A stretch of 64,000 nucleotides of DNA, taken from positions 620,001 through 684,000 of the forward strand of contig CAVZLR010000004.1 of NCBI GenBank assembly GCA_963776205.1. The letters are read 5' to 3'. The position numbers and the translations under genes are program-made. How positions within the stretch are numbered: position 1 is the first letter of the stretch; each line of letters opens with the position of its first letter. Source of the DNA: UBA4459 sp963776205 (GTDB lineage Bacteria; Bacteroidota; Bacteroidia; Bacteroidales; F082). The notes under the pieces are model-generated. The model was given only the letters and a program-made list of their open reading frames with translations, did no database searches and was not told where the DNA came from. Below are positions 19,501-30,771 of the stretch, in pieces.

Positions 19501-20452
19501 TGCGAAAGATATACATAGCGATAATATTGACCGTGTTTTTAAACATGGCAGGGAATGCTCAAAATGCGGAAGCTTTTTCATCTATTGACACGGACTCTAT
19601 AATGATTGGTGACCAGTTTCAATACAAGATGGGCATTAATGTACCGGAAGGATTTATTGTAGCCTGGCCGCAACTTATTGATACCGTTTCTAAGAATATT
19701 GAAATAATAGATATTCAGGAGATTGACACATCATATCAGGAAAATACTTTAACTCTGAACAGGCAATTTACGCTTACATCATTCGATTCAGGATACTTTG
19801 AAATTCCATCCTATACATTCAAATTCCGTCATGAAAATGACACCATCGATTTTGAATCTAATACCCTGAGGCATTACATACAGGTATTTACACCGGCTGT
19901 CGATACCAGCCAGGCTTTTAAAGCTATAAAAGGTCCTATTTCGGAACCTTATACTTTACGTGAAGCATTGCCCTGGATATTGTTAGGTCTTTTAATCATT
20001 GTTATTATATTTCTGATTATTTGGTTCATTCAGAAAAGAAAAAGGAATAAACCTTTATTTACATCCAAACCAAAACCTGAATTACCACCGCATGTTATTG
20101 CATTTCAAATGCTGGAAGAATTACGCTTGGCAAAAGTTTGGCAGTCAGGACGGGTAAAAGAATATTACACACAGTTAACTGATATTACCCGGGATTATAT
20201 CGAAAGAAGATTTTTGATGGATGCGCCCGAAATGACCACGGATGAAATACTTGGAAGCGCTGAAAGAGAAAGCATATCAATTCAGAAGTATCAGATAAAT
20301 TAAAGTCAGCATTAAAAATGGCTGACCTGGTGAAATTTGCCAAAGCTAAACCAACGCCACTTGAAAATGACGTTTGTCTGAACCATTGTGTAGATTTCGT
20401 AAAGGAAACAAAACAGGAGACCGTATTGCGTGTTGATGAACCAAATAAATAA
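19497..20452 (+). CDS. Bat operon membrane protein, DUF4381-like
   Basis: A protein of about 317 residues with a signal peptide (IYIAIILTVFLNMAGNAQNA), a beta-rich periplasmic domain of about 130 residues, one membrane helix (ALPWILLGLLIIVIIFLIIW) and a cytoplasmic tail. The tail includes QMLEELRLAKVWQSGRVKEY and YTQLTDITRDYIERRFLMDA, resembling DUF4381 proteins of Bat-type operons. The frame changes near 20285; the tail resumes as SDKLKSALKMADLVKFAKAK, runs through TPLENDVCLNHCVDFVKETK and stops at 20450-20452. The periplasmic domain has the general look of a BatD-like beta sandwich, so the protein may be a short relative of BatD. The position between DUF58 and batA supports a role in the same membrane complex. 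Confidence 0.65.
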
Positions 20453-20473
20453 ACAAAAAAGGAAGCTGTAGCA

Positions 20474-21473
20474 TGATGTTCAAGATAGATACATGGGCAA
20501 ATCCTGAGTTTTTCTGGCTGTTATTGATACTGCCGGTATTGATCGTTTGGTACTGGTTCAGGCACAAAAAAAGTAATGCTACCCTGCGGGTATCAGGACT
20601 TGAACTTTTTGAAGATGTATCCGGCAAATTTTAAAGTTTGGTTCTCCCATATATTATTTGTTCTTCGCTTATTGGCTGTTGCATTGTTAATTGTTGCGAT
20701 TGCCAGGCCGCAATCTGTTTCATCAAGACAGGATATACATATTGAAGGAATTGATATTGTGATGGCATTGGATGTGTCGGGAAGTATGCTGGCGCGAGAC
20801 TTCAAACCTGATCGGCTGGAAGCAGCAAAAGAAGTAGCAAAAGAATTTATTGCCAAACGTCCCAACGACAGGGTTGGTCTTGTTATTTTCAGTGGAGAAG
20901 CATTTACACAGGTTCCGCTTACAACAGATCATGCCATGATCGCCAATCTTTTCCGGGAAGTGAAGAGTGGTATGATTGAAGACGGAACTGCCATCGGTGA
21001 TGGACTTGGCAACTGCTATTAGTCGATTACAGGATTCTGAAGCCATTTCAAAAGTGATCATCTTGCTAACTGATGGTGTTAATAATTCGGGATCAGTCGA
21101 TCCGCTTTCTGCGGCAGAAATCGCCAAGATGTTTGGTATCAGGGTATATACGATAGGTGTAGGTTCGCGAGGTTATGCCCCCTACCCTGTTCAAACAATA
21201 TATGGAATACAAATGCAGCAAATGGAAGTGCAGATCGATGAAGAATTGCTGCAGCAAATCGCGCTGCAGACAGATGGCAGGTATTTCAGGGCTGAGAATA
21301 ATGAGAAATTGCGGGAGATTTACGATGAAATTGACAAACTTGAAAAATCGAAAGATTGACGTGCAGGAATTTAAAAGGAAACATGAAATGTTTCTGCCTT
21401 TTGCATTGATCGCAATTGTTGCATTTATGGTTGAATGCTGCTGCGATATTTGTATTTCAGAAAAATGCCATAA
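20474..21473 (+). CDS. batA: BatA, membrane von Willebrand A protein
   Basis: The start at 20474 gives MMFKIDTWANPEFFWLLLIL with the first helix, followed by RHKKSNATLRVSGLELFEDV. A second helix (VLRLLAVALLIVAIARPQ) precedes the VWA domain, whose MIDAS motif is in DIVMALDVSGSMLARDFKPD. VIILLTDGVNNSGSVDPLSA holds the conserved T-D-G. The frame changes near 20630, 21010 and 21430; the last frame ends with a third helix and LLRYLYFRKMP at 21471-21473, a typical BatA C-terminus. About 330 residues. BatA and BatB are paralogues anchored in the inner membrane with the VWA domain between helices 2 and 3. Confidence 0.88.
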
Positions 21474-21514
21474 CGAACATGGATAAGGGAAAAAAATAAA
21501 TATTAATTCAGGAA

Positions 21515-22570
21515 ATGATCAGGTTCGCAAATACCGAATATATTATACTTACTGCTATTTTTAATAGTGTTGATTCTGATATTTTGGTTTTATAACATCT
21601 GGCGTAGAAGTGCAAAAAAACGATTTGGCGACAGACAAATTATAAATGTATTGATGCCCAACGAATCCAAATCCAAGCCCTATATCAAATTCATCCTCGT
21701 GCTGTTAGCCTTTGTATTGTTTGTTATTGGAATTATTAATCCGCAGATTGGTTCGAAACTTGAAAAAGTAAAACGGGAAGGTATCGATTTAATGCTGGTG
21801 CTGGATGTATCCAATTCGATGCTGGCGGAAGATATCAAACCCAACCGGTTGGAGCGGTCTAAAATGGCTATATCAAGCCTGATTGATAAATTGGAAGGTG
21901 ACCGAATAGGAATAATTATTTTTGCTGGAAATGCATACAAACAGTTGCCATTAACCACTGATTATTCAGCAGCAAGGTTATTTCTTATCAGCCGTTGACA
22001 CGAAAATAGTTCCATCACAGGGAACGGCGATCGGTGAAGCGATCAATATGGCAGTGGAATCATTTGATACAGAAGGTGAACATAACAAAGCCATCATTGT
22101 GATAACAGATGGTGAAAATCATGAAGATGATGCCATCGGAGCGGCTGCTTCATGCGCGGAACTTGGTATCAAGGTGTTTACCATCGGCATGGGTTTGCCT
22201 GAAGGTTCACCAATTCCTTTGTACAACCAATATGGCAATCAAACCGGTTTTAAAAAAGATCGGCAGGGGCAAACCATCGTCACCAGACTCAATGAAGACA
22301 TGTTCAGGCAGATAGCAGCTGCCGGGAATGGTTCGTATGCAAGGGCTAATAATGCAAGTACCGGTTTACGAAAAATATTTCGAAGATATCAGCCAAATTG
22401 AAAAGAAAGAAATAGAAACCAAGCAATTTACTGATTACGAAGATCGTTTTCAGTATTACCTGGCGGCGGCACTTGTTTTATTGTTACTTGAGCTTTTAAT
22501 TGCTGACAGAAAAGCCAGTTGGACTCATAAATTTGACTTTTTTAAAACAGAAAAGAAAAATGAAAATTAG
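21515..22570 (+). CDS. batB: BatB, membrane von Willebrand A protein
   Basis: The start at 21515 gives MIRFANTEYI and a first helix (LIFWFYNIWRRSAKKRF). The second helix is FILVLLAFVLFVIGIINPQI, followed by the VWA domain with MIDAS motif DLMLVLDVSNSMLAEDIKPN and T-D-G in AIIVITDGENHEDDAIG. The C-terminal helix is YYLAAALVLLLLELLIADRK. The frame changes near 21545, 21985 and 22370. About 350 residues, the normal size. Its last codons overlap the batC start (ATG at 22560), so translation is coupled. The domain order is the same as in BatA, consistent with ancient duplication. Confidence 0.88.
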
Positions 22571-23329
22571 AAGCATCCATATATTGAATTATCCTGTTTT
22601 TGACAGCAACTCAAATTTTCGGGCAGTCGGAGAAGAAGCTGGTGCGTGAAGGAAATAACCTGTATAATGAAGGCAATTACCAGGAAGCTGAAATTGAATA
22701 CCGGAAAGCGCTGGCCGAGAAACCGGATTATGTGAAAGGTAAATTTAACCTTGGGTGATGCCATGTATGGACAGGAAAATTATGAAGAGTCGGGTAAAAT
22801 TTTCAATGAATTGGGAGAAACTGCAAAAACACCTGATGCCAAATCAGGTTCCTGGTACAACCTTGGCAATACCTTGATGAGTCAGCAGAAATACAAGGAA
22901 AGCATTGAAGCCTACAAAAAAGCATTGCGGGTAAATCCTGATGACCAGGATGCCAAATACAACCTGGAATATGCCCGGAAAATGTTAAGTAATCAACAGC
23001 AGCAGCAACAAAACCAGGACCAAAATCAGGATCAAGATCAGGATCAAAAAGATCAAAATAAGGATCAAACAGGATCAAAACAACGATCAGGAGCAAAAAG
23101 ATCAAAATAAAGATCAGCAGGAACAAAATCAGGATCAAAGGATCAGAAAGATCAGCAACAAGATCAGAAAGATCAGCAGCAACAGCAAAATCAGCCACAG
23201 CAAATATCAAAAGAAGATGCGCAACGAATGCTGGATGCACTGAAAAATGATGAGAAAAAGACATTACAGGAATTGCAGGAACAAAAAGCGAAAGCTACCA
23301 AATCAAAGAAGAGTGAGATTGATTGGTAA
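22560..23329 (+). CDS. batC: BatC, tetratricopeptide-repeat protein with low-complexity tail
   Basis: An exported protein with a signal peptide (ILFLTATQIFGQS) and two or three TPR units, for example LYNEGNYQEAEIEYRKALAE and SWYNLGNTLMSQQKYKESIE followed by AYKKALRVNPDDQDAKYNLE. Immediately after the last TPR comes a long tract of Q, D, K and N encoded from about 22990 to 23200, and then a short conserved C-terminus (EDAQRMLDALKNDEKKTLQE). The frame changes near 22595, 22755, 23080 and 23135. This TPR plus charged tail layout is normal for BatC. It probably scaffolds the Bat complex in the periplasm. Coupled to batB by overlap. Confidence 0.82.
22990..23200 (+). repeat. Imperfect GATCA-rich repeat tract encoding Q/D/K low complexity
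   Basis: The DNA is built from variants of GATCAGGATCAAAA and CAGCAGCAAC units, translated as runs such as QNQDQNQDQDQDQKDQNKDQ. It could slip during replication or be misassembled, and two frame changes fall within it. Confidence 0.75.
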
Positions 23330-23382
23330 AATAAAATACGATGATTATTGTTTTAAATTTGTGCCATCAAACACAACCCAAT

Positions 23383-25235
23383 GCATGAGAATAGTTAAAA
23401 TTTACATATTACTCATCATAGTTTTACTGTCGAAGGCACTTATCGCTGACGAAGATGTCACTTTACGTCGGAAGTGCAAAACAGGTAGTTGCTACAGGAG
23501 AGCGATTTCAGGTAGTATATGAAGTAAATGCCGAAAGCAGGAATTTTAGCACTCCTTCATTTGGCAACCTTCAGGTCTTATCAGGCCCAAATACATCCAC
23601 CAGCTCAAGTGTACAGTATATCAATGGTAATATGACACAGTCATATACCATGACTTATACTTTCATCGTTCAGGCAGTTCAGGAGGGTGATGTAACCATA
23701 TCACCGGCAAGTGTTACGGTAGATGGAAAGAAATACAATTCAAACCCCGTTAAAATAAAGGTGGTAAAGTCTATCGGCTGCACAACAAGGCACAAGCCGG
23801 AACTCAGACCAGTCCGGTGCTTCTGAAGGCGTGTTGCAGGATGATGATGTGTATATAAAAGCCTTTTTGGATAACAACAGCCCTTACCTGGGAGAGCAGA
23901 TCATCATTACTTACAAGATTTATACGAAGGTGCCCATTACCAACCTGGGCATGCAAAAATCACCGTCTTATCCGGGTTTCTGGTCAAAAAACCTGATGGA
24001 AGACAACAGCAAGTTCAAGCAATCAACGCAGGTAATTGACGGTGAGGAATACATCGTTGCCGACATTGCAAAATATGCTTTATTTCCGCAGAAATCAGGT
24101 GAACTTACGATTGAATCCGTCGAAATGGAATGTACCGCACAACTCAGGATGCAATCCAGCAAAAAAAGAAGTAACGATCCTTTTGAAAGCTTTTTTAACG
24201 ATCCTTTTTTTAACAGGAATGTGAAAAATGTAAAAGCAACACTGACTTCAAAACCGATTAAAATTAATGTGAAACCACTGCCGCAGCAGGGTAAACCTGA
24301 AGGTTTTAAAGGAGCTGTGGGTGAATTTAGTTTTAAAAGTGAAATCGATAAAAAAGACCTGACGGCCAACGATGCGCTTACGCTTAACGTTGCCATATCA
24401 GGCAGGGGAAATGTCGAATTAATATCCGCACCTGATATACAATTCCCATCCGATTTTGAAACCTACGAACCGAAAATCAAGAGCAATATACAGTCAAGTC
24501 TTACAGGAATTTCGGGAAGTAAAAGCTTTGAATACCTGGCTATTCCACGTGCATCAGGAGATTTTACAATTGACCCGGTTAAATTCAGTTATTTCAATCC
24601 GAAAGATGGAAAGTATTATGCATTTTCATCAGGCGAACTAAAGGTAAGTGTTGAAAAAGGAGACCAGAACTCAGGCGGTATCACTTACAGTTCATCAGCA
24701 CAGGAAGATATACGTTTTATTGGACGCGATATCCATCACATAAAAACCGGCACCTTTGAGTTGAAAGAAAAAGGCAGATTTCTTTTTGCATCCACTGCAT
24801 ATTACATCATCGTAGTATTGCCGGTATTGCTGCTCATTTTATTCGTTATTTGGTGGAGAAGCACAGGCGAAACGCAAAAGCAATGTTGGTTTAATGAAAA
24901 CCAGGAAAGCCAATAAAATTGCCCGGGAAAGACTTAAAAAAGCTGAAAAACTAAAGAAAGCAGATGATGAGAAGGCCTTTTATGATGAAATTGCACAAGC
25001 ACTTTGGGGCTATATTGCCGATAAATTCAATATCAAGAAATCAAACCTGTCTATTGACAAGGTAAGAGAAAGCCTTCAGGCAAAGAATGTAGCCGTTGAA
25101 GTAATTGACAGTTTTATAAATACACTCAACAATATTGATTTTGCAAGGTTTGCCCCCGGCGATGCAGGAGGTAAAATGGAGAATGTATACAATGAAGCTA
25201 TTGGATGCGATCATGCAAGCAGAAAAAGCAATTAA
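23383..25235 (+). CDS. batD: BatD, oxygen tolerance family protein
   Basis: A large exported protein: signal peptide (IYILLIIVLLSKALIADEDV), tandem beta-sandwich domains and a membrane helix (YIIVVLPVLLLILFVIWWRS) followed by a charged cytoplasmic tail. Family landmarks are VATGERFQVVYEVNAESRNF, FGNLQVLSGPNTSTSSSVQY followed by INGNMTQSYTMTYTF, and later SPYLGEQIIITYKIYTKVPI. A second half begins at PEGFKGAVGEFSFKSEIDKK. The tail (KAFYDEIAQALWGYIADKFN) matches the family C-terminus. The frame changes near 23460, 23780, 24885 and perhaps 25195. About 610 residues, the normal BatD size. Position between batC and batE is the standard Bat order. Confidence 0.87.
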
Positions 25236-25239
25236 AATC

Positions 25240-26014
25240 ATGATGAAAATTATGAAATATATCATCCATGGTCGTGTATCGTGGTAATTGGTCAGTTTTC
25301 ATTGGCTGCGGATTTGCACCCCGATAGTTTAATTGCCCGGGGAAACCAGGCTTATAACCAGGGATTATATGATTCTGCCATTAAATCTGTACGCAAGCGT
25401 GTTAGAACAAGGGCTTGAATCGTATGAACTATATTACAATACAGGCAATGCCTATTTTAAGAATGAATCAATTGCCATCTGCTATTTTGTATTATGAGAA
25501 GGCAAAAAAAATAACTCCAAACGATGAAGATGTCAATTTTAATTTAAGCATTGCCAACAGTATGATCGTTGACAAAATAGAACAGGTTCCGGAGTTGTTT
25601 TACAAAAAATGGTGGAATTATTTCTACAATGCTTTCAATGAAGATACATGGACCATGTTATCACTGTTTTCGTGGATCATCCTGTTGTTTTTTATCGGCT
25701 TATTCCTGATCACAAAAACACGCAGTATAAAAAAACTGGCCTTTTACCTGGGGTTACTCTTCCTGTTGATCACCATTGGTACATTCGGGCTTTCTTCTCA
25801 AAAATATTACTACACAAAAGAAAACAAGGAAGCCATTATTTTTACGCCCACTATCACGGCAAAAAGCTCACCTACACAAAGTTCAGTCGATTTGTTTGTT
25901 ATTCATGAAGGCACCAAAGTTCAGATCATGGATGAAGTGCAGGGCTGGGTAAAAATTAAAATCCGCAACGGAAGTATTGGCTGGTTACCTGGTGATTCAG
26001 TAAAACGAATTTGA
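25240..26014 (+). CDS. batE: BatE, TPR and SH3-domain membrane protein
   Basis: The likely start is the ATG at 25240 (others at 25243 and 25252). The signal region is interrupted, then IARGNQAYNQGLYDSAIKSY and LELYYNTGNAYFKN-like text gives TPR repeats ending in YYEKAKKITPNDEDVNFNLS. Two membrane helices follow (MLSLFSWIILLFFIGLFLIT and LAFYLGLLFLLITIGTFGLS). The C-terminus is a bacterial SH3 domain (VDLFVIHEGTKVQIMDEVQG followed by WVKIKIRNGSIGWLPGDSV). Frame changes occur near 25285, 25385 and 25480. This is the usual BatE layout and closes the operon; the next gene (alaS) is convergent. Confidence 0.84.
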
Positions 26015-26108
26015 TAATAACCATCTAGGAAATCTCAATCTTCTATTTTAAAGGCTAATACTTTCTTAAATTAAAAAGGACAAGCATTAGTTTGATCCAT
26101 TTAAGATA

Positions 26109-28727
26109 TTACGTAAGTAAAGCTTTGGCTTTTTTAAAAGCAGATTTTATACCATCAGCATCTTTACCACCTGCAGTGGCCAAATGCGGTTGTCCGCCAC
26201 CACCACCCTGTATTTCTTTTGCAATCTCCCGGATGGCATTGCCTGCATGAAAGCCTTCGCTTACCAAATCATCAGAGAAAGAAACCACCAGGTTTACTTT
26301 TCCGTCCTGTTTTGTAGCCAAAACGATACAAACCCGGCTGTCCATTGTACGCAGTTTATGCGCCAGGCTTTTGGCCTGATTGATATCCATGTCTACTTCG
26401 GCAGCAATAAAATGGATATTTGAAATAACCTCAGCATTGTGAAAGAGATCTTCAGAAGCTTTTTCAGCCAGGTGCTTTTGAAGGCGCTCCAATTCTTTTT
26501 GCTGTTGGTTGTTTTGTTCAACCATGTTATTAACCGCATTCAAAGGATTGGGTTGATTTTTGAACATCTCTTTGATTTCTTTCAGGATGTGTATCTGCTC
26601 ATCAACATAAGCTTCGGCTTTTTGTCCTGTAACCGCTTCAATCCTTCTTACACCGGCAGCAATCGCACTTTCTGAAACAATCTTAAACAATCCAATTTGA
26701 CCTGTAGCAGCCACATGGGTACCACCGCATAGTTCGACAGAATATTCGGGATCGAAAGAGATGACCCGAACTTTTTCGCCGTATTTCTCACCAAACAAGG
26801 CCATTGCACCCATCTCAACAGCTTCGTTGATAGGCACATCGTTTTTAATATCGCGTGCTATATTTTGCCGGATTCTGCTGTTTACAATATCTTCCACTTC
26901 CTTTATCTCCTCATCGCTCATTTTAGAAAAATGTGAAAAATCGAAACGAAGCCGGTCTGCATCAACAAGAGAACCTTTTTGTTCGACATGCGTTCCCAAT
27001 ACTTTCCGCAATGCGGCATGCATCAGGTGAGTGGCGCTGTGGTTATTTTCCGTCAATAAGCGATTTTGTTCATCTACACGTGCCGTAAACGCTTCTGATG
27101 GTCTAATGGTTCCTTATCAATAATATGAACGATCAGGTTATTTTCCTTTTTGGTATCAAGCACGTTTAATGTTTCGTCTTTATTGGAAATAATCCCCTTG
27201 TCCCCCATTTGTCCGCCTGATTCAGCGTAAAAAGGTGTTTTATCAAGCACCAATTCAAAAACAGTTTTATTTTTAGCGGATACTTTCCGGTATTTCAAAA
27301 TGTGAACATTGCTCTCAAGATGGTCGTATCCGATAAATTCAGTAGACGTATTTCCTTCCCTGATTTGTATCCAGTCGGCAGTATCCACTTCTGCTGCTTT
27401 ACGGGAGCGATTTTTCTGGGCTTCGAGGCCTTTATTGAATCCAACCATATCCACTTTCCAGCCATTCTCTTTAGCCAACAATCCTGTTAAATCGATTGGA
27501 AATCCAAAGGTATCATATAGCTCAAAAGCAAAATCGCCATCAATGATACCGACTTCTTTATTCTGAATGTATTGTTCGAATTTTTTAATCCCATTTGAAA
27601 GCGTTCTTAAAAAAGAAGATTCTTCTTCCTTAATCACCTGTGTAATCAAATCCTGTTGCAATTTCAATTCGGGAAAAGCAGACGACATTTCATCCACCAG
27701 CACCGGCACCAACTTGTAAATGAAGGGTTCATCGAATCCAAGAAATGAAAAGCCATACCTGACAGCACGCCTAAGAATCCGGCGGATTACATATCCTGCG
27801 CCTGTATTGGAAGGTAATTGTCCGTCAGCAATGGCGAAAGAAACAGCACGTACATGATCGGAAATCACTCGCATGGCGATGTCTTTCTTTTCATCTTTTC
27901 CATAGCTAGCATCCGACAGATCAGCGAGTTTTGATATAAGTGGCTTAAAAATATCGGTATCATAATTGGAGCGAACGCCCTGCAACACCATGGCCAGTCG
28001 TTCAAAGCCCATCCCTGTATCCACATGTTTGTTTTTCAACACCTGCAATGAGCCGTCTTTTATACGGTTAAATTCAATAAATACCAGGTTCCATATTTCA
28101 ATTACTTCCGGGTGGTCTTTATTAATGAGTTCGGCACCGGGATGTTTTCTTTTTATCGGCTTCAGAACGGATATCAACATGAATTTCAGAGCAGGGGCCA
28201 CAGGGGCCTGTATCGCCCATTTCCCAGAAATTATCCTTTTTTGATCCCCACAATATCCTCGATTCAGGCAAATGTTTTTTCCAATAATCGTAAGCTTCAT
28301 TATCAGGTTCAATACCATCAGTTTCATCGCCAATAAAAACTGTGGCATACAGATTTTCTTTGTTAATACCCAATACTTCAGTAAACAATTCCCAGGCCCA
28401 ATCAATGGCTTCTTTTTTAAAATAATCGCCAAACGACCAGTTCCCTAGCATTTCAAACATGGTGTGATGATACGTATCGTGACCCACTTCCTCAAGGTCA
28501 TTATGTTTTCCAGAAACCCGGAGGCATTTTTGGGTGTCGGCAATACGTGGAAATTCAATTTCTTCATTGCCAAGAAACAGGTTTTTGAACTGATTCATAC
28601 CGGCATTGGTGAACATAAGCGTAGGATCGTCCTTTACCACCATCGGCGCGGAAGGGACTATTTTATGGCCTTTTTTTTCAAAAAAGTTCAGAAAGGCATT
28701 TCTTATTTCTGATGAATTCATTATCAA
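26109..28727 (-). CDS. alaS: Alanyl-tRNA synthetase
   Basis: AlaRS charges tRNA-Ala. The N-terminus (MNSSEIRNAFLNFFEKKGHK, then TLMFTNAGMNQFKNLFLGN) is the class II aminoacylation domain, with EMLGNWSFGDYFKKEAIDWA as motif 2 region. The editing domain has the zinc ligands H-x3-H in NNHSATHLMHAAL and C-x3-H in VELCGGTHVAATGQ. The C-terminal C-Ala domain ends in IQGGGGGQPHLATAGGKDAD. About 872 residues, the family norm. The frame changes near 28150 and 27070-27100; these lie in loops and no residue block is missing. The essential role argues for sequence error. Divergent from the M23 peptidase gene, with a promoter box at 28772. Confidence 0.95.
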
Positions 28728-28771
28728 TTAATTAACAATTAAAAGTTGAATATTATGAATTTTTAAGATTG

Positions 28772-28779
28772 CAAATTTA
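28772..28779 (-). promoter_or_regulatory. -7 promoter box for alaS
   Basis: TAAATTTG on the minus strand, 45 bases before the alaS start. A near match on the plus strand (TAATTTCG at 28790-28797) is placed to serve the divergent M23 peptidase gene. Confidence 0.45.
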
Positions 28780-28815
28780 GTTGATTTAATTAATTTCGCA
28801 TTACAATTAGGTTTT

Positions 28816-29794
28816 ATGGCCAAAACAAGATACACTTTTAATACCAAGTCGCTAACCTATGAAGAACACAAACTAACTTTTGGACAAAAGTTATTAAAGT
28901 TCTTGTTTTTCCTTAGTCACGTCATTGGCATTTTCTGTTGTTATTAATTTTTTTATCATTCACTTTATTTGAGTCGCCAAAAGAGCGAATGCTTGAAAGG
29001 GAGATTGCCCAGTATGAGCACCAGTTCGAAATAATGAATGACACGGCTGGATCAGATGCAGATCTTAATGGCCGAACTATCTGACAGGGATGATAATATT
29101 TACCGTGTTATTTTTGAGGCAGAACCTATACCTAAATCTGTTCGCCAGGCAGGGTATGGAGGTGTCGACAGGTATGCGAGGCTAGAAGGTTATAGTAATT
29201 CGGAATTGCTGATTGAAACATCAAAAAAACTGGATAAAATTGCCAGCCAGGTGTATGTGCAATCAAAATCATTTGACGAGGTATATGAATTGGCGATTAA
29301 TAAAGAGAAAATGCTGGCCAGTATTCCCGCTATCCAGCCTGTAAGTAATACTGATTTAAAAAGGTTATCCTCCTTTTATGGTTACCGTCCTGATCCGATT
29401 TATAAGGTGCAGGAAGTTTCACGCAGGGGTTGATTTTTCAGCACCTCAGGGCACACCCGTTTATGCACCTGGTGATGGGGTTGTAATCAAAACAAAAATT
29501 TCTCGCAGAGGATATGGAAATACCATTGAAATTGATCATGGTTTTGGCTATGTAACTTTTTATGCACATTTGAAAGACATAAAAGTCAGAAAAGGTCAGA
29601 AAATTATTAGAGGAGAACAAATTGCCACAGTGGGGAATTCAGGAAAATCAACAGCGCCACATTTACATTATGAAGTAAGAAAAAATGGAAATAACCCGGT
29701 TAATCCCATTTATTATTTCTTCAACGATTTGACACCCGAAGAATTTGAAACTGTTCTGGATCAATCAAAAATTCCAACGCAATCGCTGGATTAG
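28816..29794 (+). CDS. M23-family cell wall metallopeptidase
   Basis: A membrane-anchored zinc endopeptidase expected to cut peptidoglycan cross-links. The start at 28816 gives MAKTRYTFNTKSLTYEEHKL, then a membrane helix that runs across frames (SLAFSVVINFFIIHFIES), a coiled-coil stretch (ERMLEREIAQYEHQFEIMND), and the LytM domain. Zinc ligands are in HAGVDFSAPQGTPVYAPGDG (H-x3-D) and HLHYEVRKNG (H-x-H). The frame changes near 28915, 28945, 29040 and 29415. About 325 residues. The arrangement alaS (divergent), M23 peptidase, MerR regulator is a common Bacteroidota neighbourhood. The coiled coil suggests a role in division or cell shape like other membrane LytM factors. Confidence 0.87.
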
Positions 29795-29810
29795 CTTATT
29801 ATAAAGCAAA

Positions 29811-30165
29811 ATGTCTGAAAAAATCTATTTTAAAATTGGTGATGTAGCTGAAAAATTTGGCGTAAATCCTTCATTAATTAGATACTGGGAACAGGAATTC
29901 AAATTTATAAAACCAAGAAAAAGTGCTAAAGGAACAAGGTTATTCACAAAGAAGGACATTGATAATTTTGAAATAATCTATCATCTAGTTAAGGAAAAGG
30001 GAATGACCATTCAAGGTGCTAAAACGTTTCTTAAAAATAGAAAAGATCATGCATACAATAGAGCACTTAAATGTAATAAATACCCTAAACCGAACAAAAA
30101 GCCTGCTTGCTGAAATAAGAAATATCCTGGAATCTAAACAGGAAGTGCCAAAGGAAACTGAATAA
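29811..30165 (+). CDS. MerR-family transcriptional regulator
   Basis: A DNA-binding protein of about 117 residues. The N-terminal winged helix-turn-helix is clear: YFKIGDVAEKFGVNPSLIRY, WEQEFKFIKPRKSAKGTRLF and the helix YHLVKEKGMTIQGAKTFLKN. The frame changes near 30068; the continuation ALNVINTLNRTKSLLAEIRN and the stop at 30163-30165 give the normal dimerisation helix. There are no effector-binding cysteines, so the inducer is unknown. It starts 17 bases after the M23 peptidase and is co-transcribed with it; this pairing is conserved in Bacteroidota, suggesting a link to envelope or division control rather than metal resistance. Confidence 0.85.
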
Positions 30166-30184
30166 TCCGGAATTTAAAATCACA

Positions 30185-30680
30185 ATGATTGTCGCAATCG
30201 GAGGTATAAGCAATGCTGGAAAATCGAAACTTGCAAGTAAAATTGCAGATTTCTATGAAAATCAATCAACCATTATTTTGTGCCAGGACAATTATGCAAA
30301 TCCTACACCTGAAATACCAAAAATAAATGGTCATACCAATTGGGAAATTCCTGAATCAATAAATTTTAATAGATTTTATCAAAAAATAATTGACAGTATA
30401 AAATTATACGATATCGTAATTGTTGAGGGACTATTTGTTTTTTATGAACAAAGATTGATCGACCTTTATGATAAAAGCATTTACCTCACAATTGATAAGG
30501 AAACCTTCTTTGATAGAAAAAAGAAAGATTTGAGATGGGGAAAAGAACCCGAATGGTATATGAAGCATATTTGGGACAGTCATTTTAAATATTGTGACGA
30601 ATTATTGGCCAGAAAAGATGCGTTTCAATGTCTCCGGTAAAGAACCTGTTGATTTTGATTCCGTGATTCGAATTTCTTGA
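30185..30680 (+). CDS. P-loop nucleoside kinase-like protein (uridine kinase/NRK-like)
   Basis: A small kinase of about 165 residues. MIVAIGGISNAGKSKLASKI contains a Walker A loop (G-G-I-S-N-A-G-K-S) and IVIVEGLFVFYEQRLIDLYD is the Walker B region. The chain resembles uridine kinase and nicotinamide riboside kinase: CQDNYANPTPEIPKINGHTN, NWEIPESINFNRFYQKIID and FFDRKKKDLRWGKEPEWYMK. The frame changes near 30620; the end then reads VSGKEPVDFDSVIRIS, stopping at 30678-30680. The substrate cannot be assigned from sequence; nicotinamide riboside and uridine are both plausible. It follows the MerR gene by 19 bases. Confidence 0.65.
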
Positions 30681-30743
30681 GAGCATAGCTGTTAAATATT
30701 TCTTAATGCATTTCTCAATTGAAAGCCTGCACTTATAAATCAT

Positions 30744-30751
30744 TAATTTTG
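30744..30751 (+). promoter_or_regulatory. -7 promoter box for the metal permease
   Basis: TAATTTTG matches TAnnTTTG and ends 20 bases before the ATG at 30772. Confidence 0.45.
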
Positions 30752-30771
30752 CGACTTATTTTCGTTGAAGC

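Noticed and set aside
22990..23200. CRISPR-like repeats in the GATCA tract
   Set aside because: Repeat units are short, irregular and in frame with BatC.
22803..23264. A long minus-strand frame of about 153 codons, very hydrophobic (I, L, F, D repeats)
   Set aside because: It is the antisense of the batC repeat tract; the hydrophobic pattern is a reflection of Q/D/K codons and matches no family.
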